Shown: positions 23,352 through 30,455 of the stretch, piece by piece
Layout: every line of letters starts with the position of its first letter
Numbering within the stretch: the first letter of the stretch is position 1
NCBI GenBank assembly: GCA_040080145.1
Contig: JBEBJA010000086.1
Location: 1 to 36,025 of the forward strand
Length of the DNA stretch: 36,025 bases
Direction: 5' to 3'
Source of the DNA: JANXVY01 sp040080145
Lineage (GTDB): Bacteria; Pseudomonadota; Alphaproteobacteria; Rhizobiales; Hyphomicrobiaceae
The notes under the pieces: generated by a model
Databases searched by the model: none
What the model was told of the DNA's origin: nothing
What the model saw: only the letters and a program-made list of their open reading frames with translations
Made by a program: the position numbers and the translations under genes

Positions 23352-24280
23352 GATGTGCCTCTCTTCTGGCCTGCTGATAAAAAAGGGGAGCTGACGGTTT
23401 CCGCGCTTCCTGAAACCAGGGCCGGCTCTGGAATGGCTGGGTAGACAATCGGCGGATGGCGCACATTCCAGTTCTTGCCTGCGATTTCCTGATCGAAGGT
23501 TTTCGATCGGCTGACGAGGAAATCAATAATGTGATTGCGAACCGGATAATACGCGGGATGGCGATGCACGTCATTGCGTGCGCGCACCTTTGGCAGCGGA
23601 TTGGCGACGATCTCGGCGATCTTCGCCCCCGGTCCGTTGGTCATCAACACGATCTTGTCGGCGAGATAAATGGCCTCGTCGACGTCGTGCGTGATCATGA
23701 AGACGGTCTGCCCCGTTTCCTGGCAGATCTTGCGAACTTCATCCTGCAGGCTACCGCGCGTCAGTGCATCGAGCGCTGAAAACGGCTCGTCCATCAGCAG
23801 GATTTTCGGGTCGATCGACAGCGCCCGCGCAATCCCGACGCGCTGCTTCATACCTCCTGAAAGCTGCGCTGGCTTTCGCGCTGCCGCATCCCCGAGCCCC
23901 ACGAGCGTGATCGCGGCCATCGCCTTCGCCTCGATCTTGGCGCGCGACCACTTCGGCCACCGCGACGACACCGCATAGGCCACGTTGCCAAGCGCCGTCA
24001 TCCACGGCAACAGAGCATGACCTTGAAAAATCACTGCCCGGTCAAGTGATGGCCCATCAATCTCCTTGCCGTCGACAATCACGACACCCGAAGACGGGAC
24101 CTCAAGCCCGGCCAGAATGTTGAGCACCGTGGTCTTGCCGCAACCCGAATGACCGATGACGGCGACGAACTCGCCGCGCGCCAGCGGCAGCCACAGATCG
24201 TCGAAAATCGTGGTCGTGCCGCCACCCGGTGCCGGATAGGTGCGCGAGATTCCTTCGATGGCGATGTAGCGCTCGCTCAT
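23348..24280 (-). CDS. cynD: Cyanate/nitrate-type ABC transporter ATP-binding protein, 310 aa
   Basis: The cytoplasmic ATPase of an NrtABD/CynABD/SsuABC-type importer. Walker A is GHSGCGKTT, the Q-loop is near AVIFQGHALLPW, the signature LSGGMKQRVGIARAL, Walker B ILLMDEPFSALD, and the switch His is in ITHDVDEA. After residue about 250 there is a C-terminal extension ending in a Pro/Ser-rich tail that is less conserved. Specificity for cyanate is inferred from overlap with cynS. The ATG at 24280 has CGGAG six bases upstream and lies three bases after cynB. Confidence 0.9.
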   Translation of the reverse strand: MSERYIAIEGISRTYPAPGGGTTTIFDDLWLPLARGEFVAVIGHSGCGKTTVLNILAGLEVPSSGVVIVDGKEIDGPSLDRAVIFQGHALLPWMTALGNVAYAVSSRWPKWSRAKIEAKAMAAITLVGLGDAAARKPAQLSGGMKQRVGIARALSIDPKILLMDEPFSALDALTRGSLQDEVRKICQETGQTVFMITHDVDEAIYLADKIVLMTNGPGAKIAEIVANPLPKVRARNDVHRHPAYYPVRNHIIDFLVSRSKTFDQEIAGKNWNVRHPPIVYPAIPEPALVSGSAETVSSPFLSAGQKRGTS

Positions 24281-24283
24281 GGC

Positions 24284-25123
24284 TTACTCCGGAAAGGTGA
24301 CAAGACGCCCGAAGCGGGCAAGCATCTGGTCGAGCAGCATGCCGACGAGACCGATGACGATGATGGCAACGATCACGTTGGTGATCGAAAGATTGTTCCA
24401 CTCGTTCCAGACAAAGTATCCGATACCCGTACCGCCCACGAGCATCTCGGCGGCGACGATGACCAGCCACGCGATGCCAACCGAGATACGCATGCCGGTG
24501 ACGATGGTGGGTGCTGCCGCCGGCAGAATGACGGTGAACGCCTTTCGAAACGTGCCTACTTCAAGTGTGCGGGCGACGTTGATCCACTCCTTGCGCACGT
24601 TCGCCACGCCGAACGCGGTGTTGATCAACATCGGCCAAATCGAGCAGATGAAGATCACGAAGATCGCCGACATTCCGGAGTCCTTGATCGTATAGAGCGC
24701 GAGCGGCATCCACGCGAGTGGCGAGATCGGCTTCAATACTTGGATGAAGGGATCAAGCGCCCGGCTCATCAACGGCGACATGCCAATCAAAAAGCCGAGC
24801 GGTATGGCAACCGCCATGGCGAGAAAATAGCCCATCGCGACCCGCAGCATGGAGTGCCCAAGCTGCAGACCAAGGCCGACGTCATTTGTGCCGCGAACGT
24901 AGAACGGATCCTTGATGTGCTTCCACAAGGTCGCGCCGACATCGAGCGGACCCGGCATCGCAGACTTGCCCTGCGTTGCCGATATGCCCATCAGCTTCGC
25001 GTATTCGGGCGTCATTTTCTGCCCGCTCCCTCCGCCCGACACCGCGAGGTGCCAGACGAGCAGAAAGACTGCAAAGAGGACCAGCGAAACGACTCGCGCC
25101 CGGAGCTCCAACGATCGCGTCAT
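24284..25123 (-). CDS. cynB: Cyanate/nitrate-type ABC transporter permease, 279 aa
   Basis: An inner-membrane permease of the NrtB/SsuC family (BPD_transp_1) with about six hydrophobic segments. The first helix is VVSLVLFAVFLLVWHLAV. The ATPase-docking EAA loop is VARTLEVGTFRKAFTVILPAAAPTIVTG. A periplasmic stretch after helix 1 holds GGGSGQKMTPEYAKLMG. The ATG at 25123 follows AAAGG and starts ten bases after the cynA stop. Confidence 0.9.
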   Translation of the reverse strand: MTRSLELRARVVSLVLFAVFLLVWHLAVSGGGSGQKMTPEYAKLMGISATQGKSAMPGPLDVGATLWKHIKDPFYVRGTNDVGLGLQLGHSMLRVAMGYFLAMAVAIPLGFLIGMSPLMSRALDPFIQVLKPISPLAWMPLALYTIKDSGMSAIFVIFICSIWPMLINTAFGVANVRKEWINVARTLEVGTFRKAFTVILPAAAPTIVTGMRISVGIAWLVIVAAEMLVGGTGIGYFVWNEWNNLSITNVIVAIIVIGLVGMLLDQMLARFGRLVTFPE

Positions 25124-25133
25124 AGGTGACCTT

Positions 25134-26507
25134 TCAACCGCTTTTGATGGGGAAACTTGCGAGATATTCGGCAGGTTTTGCCGGATCGAACGTCTTGCCC
25201 ATCACCGAGAAGGTCTTCGTGGTTGCGGTCGGCGGAGTGAGGCCCGCCTCCTTCATCAAGCGCACGGCGTCGGTCTGAAGGAACACTTCGCGCGCAATCC
25301 CCTGATAGTCGACATCGCCCTTCAACTGGCCCCAACGCTTCATCTGCGTCAGCATCCACACTGCAAAACTTTCCCACGGGAACGGATCGAAGGTCACGCG
25401 GTTGGGATCCTGCTTCACGTTGCCCAAGCCGTCCGCGTAGGTCCCGGTCAACACTTGCTCAAGTACGGTCACCGGCGCATTCAGATAGTTGGCGGGTGCG
25501 ATGGCCTCGGCGATCTGCTTGCGGTTTTCAGGTTTGGACGCAAAGGCTGCCGCCTCAATAATGGAGCGGAGCAGCGCTCCGTAAGAGTTGGGCGCCTGCG
25601 TCACGAATTCCCGGCTCGCGGCGAAAGCGCAGCACGGATGGCCATCCCAGATTTCCTTCGACAGGATGTGGTTGAAGCCGACGCCATCGAAGATGGCGCG
25701 CTGGCATACATTGTCGGGTGCAAGGAAGCCGTCGATATTGCCGGCTCGCAGGTTGGCGACCATTTCGGGGGGCGGGATCGAGCGCAGCTGCACATCGGTA
25801 TCGGGATTGAGCCCGTGCTCGGCGAGGTAGTAGCGCAGCAAGTAGTTGTGCATCGAGTAGTCGAACGGAATGGCGAACTTGAAACCCTTCCATTGTTTGG
25901 GATCGCGTTTGTCTTTGTGGATCATGGCGAGGGTGATCGCCTGGCCGTTGACGTTCTCGATGGCTGGCACCGTGAACGGCACGGCTGTCGATCCAAGCCC
26001 AAGCGACATCGCGAGCGGCATCGGCGAAAGCATATGCGCGGCGTCGTATTCCTTGTTCAAGGTTTTGTCGCGGATGACCGCCCACCCGGCCGTCTTGACC
26101 ACTTCCACGTCGAGACCCTGCTTGGCATAAAATCCCATCGGGTGGGCCATGATGATCGGCGTCGCGCAGGTGATGGGAATGAACCCGACTTTCAAATTCT
26201 TCTTTTCAGGAGGGCCTCCCGCCGCCAGCACTTCGCTTGCCAACCCAACGGGAAACACTTGGGCAATAGCTGCCGCGGCTGTTGCACCGCCCACTGCTTT
26301 CAAGAAATTGCGCCGTGCAAGATCGTTGGGAAACAAGGCGCGCATGACGGCCGATTGGACCACACGTTCGAGCTGCTGCTCTTCGCAGGACTGAGCGACT
26401 TTGCGGGCTTCGGCCGCGGAGGCGACGTCGTGCTCGGATTGCGTCGTGTGTTTGCCGCAGGTGCAGGCACCTTTTGAACCATTGAACGGATCGTTGAACA
26501 TCGACAT
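25134..26507 (-). CDS. cynA: Cyanate/nitrate-type ABC transporter substrate-binding protein with twin-arginine signal, 457 aa
   Basis: The periplasmic binding protein of the CynABD importer (NrtA/CmpA/CynA family). The mature part begins around KKNLKVGFIPITCATPIIMA and continues with VVKTAGWAVIRDKTLNKEYDAAHMLSPMPLA, typical of NrtA-like proteins. ARRNFLKAVGG at 64-74 is a twin-arginine motif followed by a hydrophobic stretch, so export is by Tat. It is preceded by an unusually long 64-residue N-region with Cys15, Cys17 and Cys41 (ACTCGKH). The ATG at 26507 has a strong GAGGAGAAGG just upstream, which fixes the start and confirms that the long N-region is translated. Ligand could be cyanate, nitrate or bicarbonate; cynS in the operon favours cyanate. 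Confidence 0.9.
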   Translation of the reverse strand: MSMFNDPFNGSKGACTCGKHTTQSEHDVASAAEARKVAQSCEEQQLERVVQSAVMRALFPNDLARRNFLKAVGGATAAAAIAQVFPVGLASEVLAAGGPPEKKNLKVGFIPITCATPIIMAHPMGFYAKQGLDVEVVKTAGWAVIRDKTLNKEYDAAHMLSPMPLAMSLGLGSTAVPFTVPAIENVNGQAITLAMIHKDKRDPKQWKGFKFAIPFDYSMHNYLLRYYLAEHGLNPDTDVQLRSIPPPEMVANLRAGNIDGFLAPDNVCQRAIFDGVGFNHILSKEIWDGHPCCAFAASREFVTQAPNSYGALLRSIIEAAAFASKPENRKQIAEAIAPANYLNAPVTVLEQVLTGTYADGLGNVKQDPNRVTFDPFPWESFAVWMLTQMKRWGQLKGDVDYQGIAREVFLQTDAVRLMKEAGLTPPTATTKTFSVMGKTFDPAKPAEYLASFPIKSG

Positions 26508-26523
26508 GACCTTCTCCTCAGCT

Positions 26524-27714
26524 TCAGGTTTGCGGCGAAGTGAACTCAAATTGATTGGCCGTTTCCTCGGCGATAGCCCGCCGGCCCCGCATGTGTGCGC
26601 GCGCATTGTCGATGGCATCGACGGCCACCAGTCTACCGGCGCTGCGGTATTCGACGGAAAACGGACCGGCGCCTGGTTCGCCCACGACGTGAACGGTCCC
26701 GGCGGGATCGAACAGCCCCGCAATCTGCAGCTTGGTGCGGTATTGATCGGACCAGAACCACGGCACAGGGTCGTAGGCGACAGGATTGCCCATGATCATC
26801 GCAGCCACGGACTTGGCCTGATCAATGGCGTTCTGCACGCTTTCGATTCGCACGCTGCGATTGAAGCGACGGCTTGGGAAGCGTGTGCAGTCACCACAAG
26901 CATAAATGTCCGGCGCCGACGTGCTGCCATAAGAGTCGACGAGAATTCCATCTTGAACGGCTAGACCGGCTGCGTCGGCAAGTTCGCTATTGGGGCTGGC
27001 GCCCGCCGCTAGCAATACAGCGTCCGCTGAGATCATTCGGCCGTCGTTGAGCGCGATTGACTTAACGCGGCCTTCGCCGACAAGGGCTGCCACGCGCGCG
27101 CTTGTTATAAGCTCGACGCCGTGGGAGCGATGAAGGGAAGCGAAGAAGGCCGATACCGGCTCTGAGGTTACACGCTTCAACAGCCGGTCTTCTGCCTCTA
27201 TGACGGTTACGTCCTTGCCGGCCCCACGCGCGATGGCTGCGACCTCCAGGCCGATATATCCACCGCCCACGATCGCGAGCCGTTGGACGAGCGAGAGGGC
27301 GGGCCGCAGAGCTTCGACATCGGCGGCGGATCGCAGCAGAAATACATTAGCAAGTCCGGCTCCGGGCAACTTCAAGTCACGCGGCCGGGTGCCCGTCGCA
27401 AGCACGAGGACGTCATAGGAAAACTCACCGTCCCCTACCTCCAGACAGTGGTCGCGTGCATCAATCTTGACGGCACGGCATCCGGATTTGATCTCGATTG
27501 CGCGCTCATCATAGTAGGCCTGCGGCTTAAGGTGAAGCCGCTCGACGCCCATGGCTTCCTTGAGGAAAGCTTTCGACAGCGGCGGCCGCTGGTAGGGAAG
27601 GTGCGGTTCGTCACCGAGCAGCGTTATGCGCCCCTGGTGTCCGTGGTCACGCAAGCTGATGGCGACCTGCGCCCCCGCCTGCCCGGCGCCTATGATTACG
27701 ACATTGCGATTCAT
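26524..27714 (-). CDS. FAD/NAD-dependent ferredoxin reductase-like oxidoreductase, 396 aa
   Basis: A cytoplasmic flavoprotein of the BphA4/putidaredoxin reductase/rubredoxin reductase family, moving electrons from NAD(P)H to a redox partner. FAD-binding VVIIGAGQAGAQVA is at the N-terminus, the NAD-binding LAIVGGGYIGLEVAA lies near residue 150, and the second FAD motif DIYACGDCTRF lies near 270. The C-terminal reductase domain includes WFWSDQYRTKLQIAG. No ferredoxin or Rieske gene is nearby, so the partner may be the adjacent acyl-CoA-dehydrogenase-like flavoprotein or a housekeeping ferredoxin. The ATG at 27714 has GGAG upstream. It lies 19 bases after that gene and 16 bases before cynA. Confidence 0.9.
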   Translation of the reverse strand: MNRNVVIIGAGQAGAQVAISLRDHGHQGRITLLGDEPHLPYQRPPLSKAFLKEAMGVERLHLKPQAYYDERAIEIKSGCRAVKIDARDHCLEVGDGEFSYDVLVLATGTRPRDLKLPGAGLANVFLLRSAADVEALRPALSLVQRLAIVGGGYIGLEVAAIARGAGKDVTVIEAEDRLLKRVTSEPVSAFFASLHRSHGVELITSARVAALVGEGRVKSIALNDGRMISADAVLLAAGASPNSELADAAGLAVQDGILVDSYGSTSAPDIYACGDCTRFPSRRFNRSVRIESVQNAIDQAKSVAAMIMGNPVAYDPVPWFWSDQYRTKLQIAGLFDPAGTVHVVGEPGAGPFSVEYRSAGRLVAVDAIDNARAHMRGRRAIAEETANQFEFTSPQT

Positions 27715-27733
27715 AGAGATGCTCCACGCGACG

Positions 27734-28840
27734 TCAGTTGGGCAACTCGGCGAGCATCTTGCGGAGTTGCTTGGTCGCGGGCGTCACGATGGCCACGAAG
27801 TAGGCTTCGCGCAGGCGGCGTTGGGCCGTACCACTGGCGACGTAGCCACGAGCACCTTGATGCAGCATGGCGGCGTTGGCGGCAGCGACCGTTGCGTCGC
27901 CAGCGGCAAGCCGGGCTTCGAGCACCTGCCGCCAGTATCCGGGATCGGTCTCGAAGGGAGTTTCGCAGAGTTTTCCCACCAGCGCGCGCATGGCTGCCAG
28001 CTGCTCTTGGAATTGCTCGGGCTGATCGGGAATGTAACGATTGACGTGGCCCAGACCCGGCTTTGCTTCGTCCATGAGTTGGATCGCGCCCTCGATCAAT
28101 CCGAACGCCATTCCTGCCTGAAGCAATACGAATCCGGCGCGGATCCGCTTGAGGTATTCATCAATCGGATCGGCGACGATCACTTCGTCGGGCAGGAACA
28201 CATCACGCATCTGCACGCCATACGTCCGCGTGCCGTCAAGCGCTACGAATTGCGTGTTCTGCGACAACGTCAGCCCCGGCGAGTCACATGGCACGATGCC
28301 CATCACGAAGTGGCCGGGCTTGTCGTCGCGCTCGAATACGGCACCGAAGTGATGGTCGGGACCCAAGTTCGATACCCACGGCAGCGCGCCCTTGATCTTG
28401 TAGCCGCCTGCGACCCGCGTGCCCCGTAAACGCAGCGGCTCGATGCCGTAGAAGTGCTTCATCGGGTTCGACAAACCGGTGCCGCCAAGCGCTTCCCCCA
28501 TGGCAACCTTCGGCAAAAGGGTGGACTTGAGGTTCTCGTTTGGCGAGCATGCGATGTACCAGCCGAGCGCATCCTGGCACCACATGCAAAAAGCCGTCGA
28601 CAGGCAGACCTCGCCGACCACCGACATCGCGTCGATGGCCGCCGCGAGGCTGAAGTCTCCGTCCGCGTTTGGCAAATGCAAGTTGTATGCACCTGCACTT
28701 CCAAGCCTGCGCATCACTGCTTCGGGATAGAGCCCCTCCCGATCAATTGCGCCAACGAGAGGCAGCAGATCGTTGGCCGTTATGGAGCGAACGTCATCTA
28801 TTGGCGAAGGTGCAAACAGAGTGCGCACGTGCAGGTTCAT
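27734..28840 (-). CDS. Acyl-CoA-dehydrogenase-family flavoprotein, about 368 aa
   Basis: Belongs to the acyl-CoA dehydrogenase fold, which also includes flavin monooxygenases (DszC, SfnC, nitroalkane oxidase types). Recognisable parts are the N-terminal helical domain (LGSAGAYNLHLP), the FAD-strand region GGTGLSNPMKHF and GGYKIKGALPWVSN, and the C-terminal four-helix bundle (FVLLQAGMAFGLIEGAIQLMDEA to YFVAIVTPATKQLRKML). Presence in a cyanate-uptake operon beside an FAD reductase hints at a monooxygenase or dehydrogenase acting on a nitrogen compound; this is inference. The ATG at 28840 has GGAG nine bases upstream; a TTG lies one codon earlier. Confidence 0.82.
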   Translation of the reverse strand: MNLHVRTLFAPSPIDDVRSITANDLLPLVGAIDREGLYPEAVMRRLGSAGAYNLHLPNADGDFSLAAAIDAMSVVGEVCLSTAFCMWCQDALGWYIACSPNENLKSTLLPKVAMGEALGGTGLSNPMKHFYGIEPLRLRGTRVAGGYKIKGALPWVSNLGPDHHFGAVFERDDKPGHFVMGIVPCDSPGLTLSQNTQFVALDGTRTYGVQMRDVFLPDEVIVADPIDEYLKRIRAGFVLLQAGMAFGLIEGAIQLMDEAKPGLGHVNRYIPDQPEQFQEQLAAMRALVGKLCETPFETDPGYWRQVLEARLAAGDATVAAANAAMLHQGARGYVASGTAQRRLREAYFVAIVTPATKQLRKMLAELPN

Positions 28841-28888
28841 CAAAACGGCTCCATCAAGGAACGAGGATGAGTGCGATCAGGGTGGGGA

Positions 28889-29464
28889 TCAGGCGAGAGC
28901 GACCTCGAGGCCGACCGGACGCGTCATTGTGTTGGCGACCGGCGACCAGTGGCGGGCGTGGGCGACGAGGGCTGCCAATTCCTCACGGGGGCGGTCTGCC
29001 TCGAAGGTGACCTTGGCGCGGATGTCGGTGAATCCGACCGGCTTTTCCGACAAATCGCCTGTGCCCCAGACCGCAGTGATGTTGAGGTCGCCCTCGAGTT
29101 CGATTTCGAGTTTGTAGACCGTGATACCTCGGGCTACCGCATTGGCGTGGATGCCAACCGCAAGGCAGGAACCCAAAGCCGAGAGCACCGCTTCGGACGG
29201 ATTTGGCGCGGTGTCGTCGCCGAGCAGCCCGGGCGGCTCATCCACGATGTAGGCGGGCAAGTTGCGGATGAAGTTGAGGTGGCGGAAACGCCCCTCGGCC
29301 ACGGTCCGGCATTTCAGCGTCTTAATGACGTTCGGGTTTGCTTTGCCGGCGGCGATCAAGCTTTCAAGCCCTGCCCTGTCGATTGGTGCCAGGCAGCCGG
29401 TCGCGGCGGTGGCGGGCTCGGGCGCAAGGCAGGCCGTCACAACCGTCTTGGCTTGGGATGTCAT
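28889..29464 (-). CDS. OsmC-family protein with a single conserved cysteine, 191 aa
   Basis: An OsmC/Ohr-fold protein; characterised members reduce organic hydroperoxides with two cysteines. The core runs from NPSEAVLSALGSCLAVGIHANAV, carrying the peroxidatic-type Cys100, to the C-terminal VAHARHWSPVANTMTRP. There the second catalytic Cys of Ohr/OsmC (normally before Pro-x-Ser) is Ser174. Classical two-Cys peroxidase chemistry is thus unlikely, and a role in thiol or persulfide handling, or binding, is possible. The N-terminal 70 residues (VIKTLKCRTVAEGRF) are longer than in minimal OsmC. It is the first gene of the cyn operon; ATG 29464 has AGAGGAG upstream. Confidence 0.85.
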   Translation of the reverse strand: MTSQAKTVVTACLAPEPATAATGCLAPIDRAGLESLIAAGKANPNVIKTLKCRTVAEGRFRHLNFIRNLPAYIVDEPPGLLGDDTAPNPSEAVLSALGSCLAVGIHANAVARGITVYKLEIELEGDLNITAVWGTGDLSEKPVGFTDIRAKVTFEADRPREELAALVAHARHWSPVANTMTRPVGLEVALA

Positions 29465-29778
29465 CGTGTTTGCTCCTCTGGGAACGAAAGGCGTCGGACG
29501 CCGTTAAGAAAACAGACCGTTCTGTATTTGCAAGCGATGTGCCAGAGTTCTTGCTGGCAGAAAGTCATCATAAAAGCAGCGGCTTAGTGTTAGCCGGCTG
29601 CCCCCCCTGCTCACTCTCGTTGCCGATTAAATCAGCAGATCAAAGCGCTGATGATGCCGATTGAGGCAAACGTGTGGGCCAGCAATGAAATCCCAAAGGC
29701 GACTTGCGTTCGACCCCTCGTGCAGGATAGGTGCAGAGGGGAGCTTATGCTGCTCATACCCTTGCGGGAGCTGAAGAT
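29465..29778. promoter_or_regulatory. Divergent control region of the cyn operon and TetR gene
   Basis: A 314-base non-coding gap between the OsmC start and the TetR start. It contains the operator-like palindrome at 29512-29525 described separately. Promoters of both directions are expected here. I see no gene and no riboswitch-like structure. Confidence 0.6.
29512..29525. promoter_or_regulatory. Probable TetR-family operator ACAGACCGTTCTGT
   Basis: The sequence ACAGACCGTTCTGT is a near-perfect dyad (one mismatched pair: ACAGACC against AACAGA-type half sites) flanked by A/T-rich bases. It lies 48-61 bases upstream of the OsmC start, where a repressor would block the cyn operon promoter. 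The form resembles known TetR-family operators with an ACAGA...TCTGT pattern. The adjacent TetR gene is the expected binder; this is inferred from position. Confidence 0.6.
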
Positions 29779-30372
29779 ATGCCACCCGTCGCGACACGCT
29801 CGACGATAGATCAGACACCCAAGCAGCGGCTTATTACGGCGGCGACAGACTTGTTTTGCCAGCGTGGAATCAATGCCGTTGGTGTCGATGCGATTGTTGA
29901 AAGTGCCGGTACTGCAAAGACGACGCTCTACAAACTATTTGGCTCGAAAGATCATCTTGTCGAAGTCGTTCTGGAGGCCGAAGGCAGCGCGTGGCGCGAG
30001 TGGTTCACAGCAGCCGTTGAAAAAGCGAGCGACACCCCGCAAGGCCGCCTACGCGAGATCTTCCCCACACTTTACGTGTGGTTCCAGGAGAAACGGTTCT
30101 ATGGCTGCCCGTTCATCAATGCCGTCGCCGAACACGACAAATCAAGCGATAGGTTGCGAAAGCTGGCTCTTGGACACAAGCGTCAAGTGCTCGATTTCGT
30201 CCGCTCCATCGCGATCAAGGCCAATGCCCGCGAGCCCGACAGACTCACCCACGAGATCGCGCTCTTGATGGATGGGGCCATTGTCGCTGCCATGATCACC
30301 AAGGACCCGCGGGTCGCCGACGTCGCACAGGCGGCGCTGGTACGTCTGCTCGATGAGCAGTTTTCCCGATGA
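29779..30372 (+). CDS. TetR/AcrR family transcriptional regulator, 197 aa
   Basis: A DNA-binding repressor probably controlling the divergent seven-gene cyn operon. The N-terminal helix-turn-helix domain is classic: KQRLITAATDLFCQRGINAVGVDAIVESAGTAKTTLYKLFGSKDHLV. The ligand-binding domain includes GCPFINAVAEHD, a segment typical of the TetR_C subgroup with YxGCpf motifs. Ligand is unknown and could be an intermediate of the pathway encoded opposite. The ATG at 29779 has GGGAG eight bases upstream. A dispersed repeat begins about 40 bases after its stop. Confidence 0.92.
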   Translation: MPPVATRSTIDQTPKQRLITAATDLFCQRGINAVGVDAIVESAGTAKTTLYKLFGSKDHLVEVVLEAEGSAWREWFTAAVEKASDTPQGRLREIFPTLYVWFQEKRFYGCPFINAVAEHDKSSDRLRKLALGHKRQVLDFVRSIAIKANAREPDRLTHEIALLMDGAIVAAMITKDPRVADVAQAALVRLLDEQFSR

Positions 30373-30410
30373 CGAATGCACGTATTTTGGTTTTCATTGC
30401 GGCGTCGCGC

Positions 30411-30455
30411 GGATACCAAACGGCATAGGGTCAGTACTTATGCGGTTTGGTATAA
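30411..30455 (+). repeat. Dispersed hairpin repeat, copy 5
   Basis: Hairpin B: ATACCAAACGGCA (30413-30425) pairs with TGCGGTTTGGTAT (30441-30453) with one mismatch. The loop GTCAGTACTTA is shared with copies 1, 3 and 4. GCGTCGCGCGG upstream is a spacer remnant. It lies between the convergent TetR and GT2 genes, and its opposite strand encodes the last residues and stop of the GT2 gene. Confidence 0.82.

Noticed and set aside
24149..26477. Long plus-strand open frames opposite cynB and cynA
   Set aside because: They are antisense shadows: His/Arg/Asp-rich composition without domains, while the minus-strand genes have full family motifs and ribosome sites.
26508..26723. Longer N-terminus for CynA starting upstream of 26507
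   Set aside because: It would overlap the reductase gene heavily, while GAGGAGAAGG directly precedes the ATG at 26507.
13620..29464. Thiocyanate degradation pathway joining soeABC and the cyanate operon
   Set aside because: No thiocyanate hydrolase or thiocyanate dehydrogenase gene is visible, and the sulfur and cyanate genes are in separate units, so a direct pathway is not supported.
3011..30455. Repeated hairpins considered as a CRISPR array
   Set aside because: Copies are kilobases apart with no regular spacers, and no cas gene is present.
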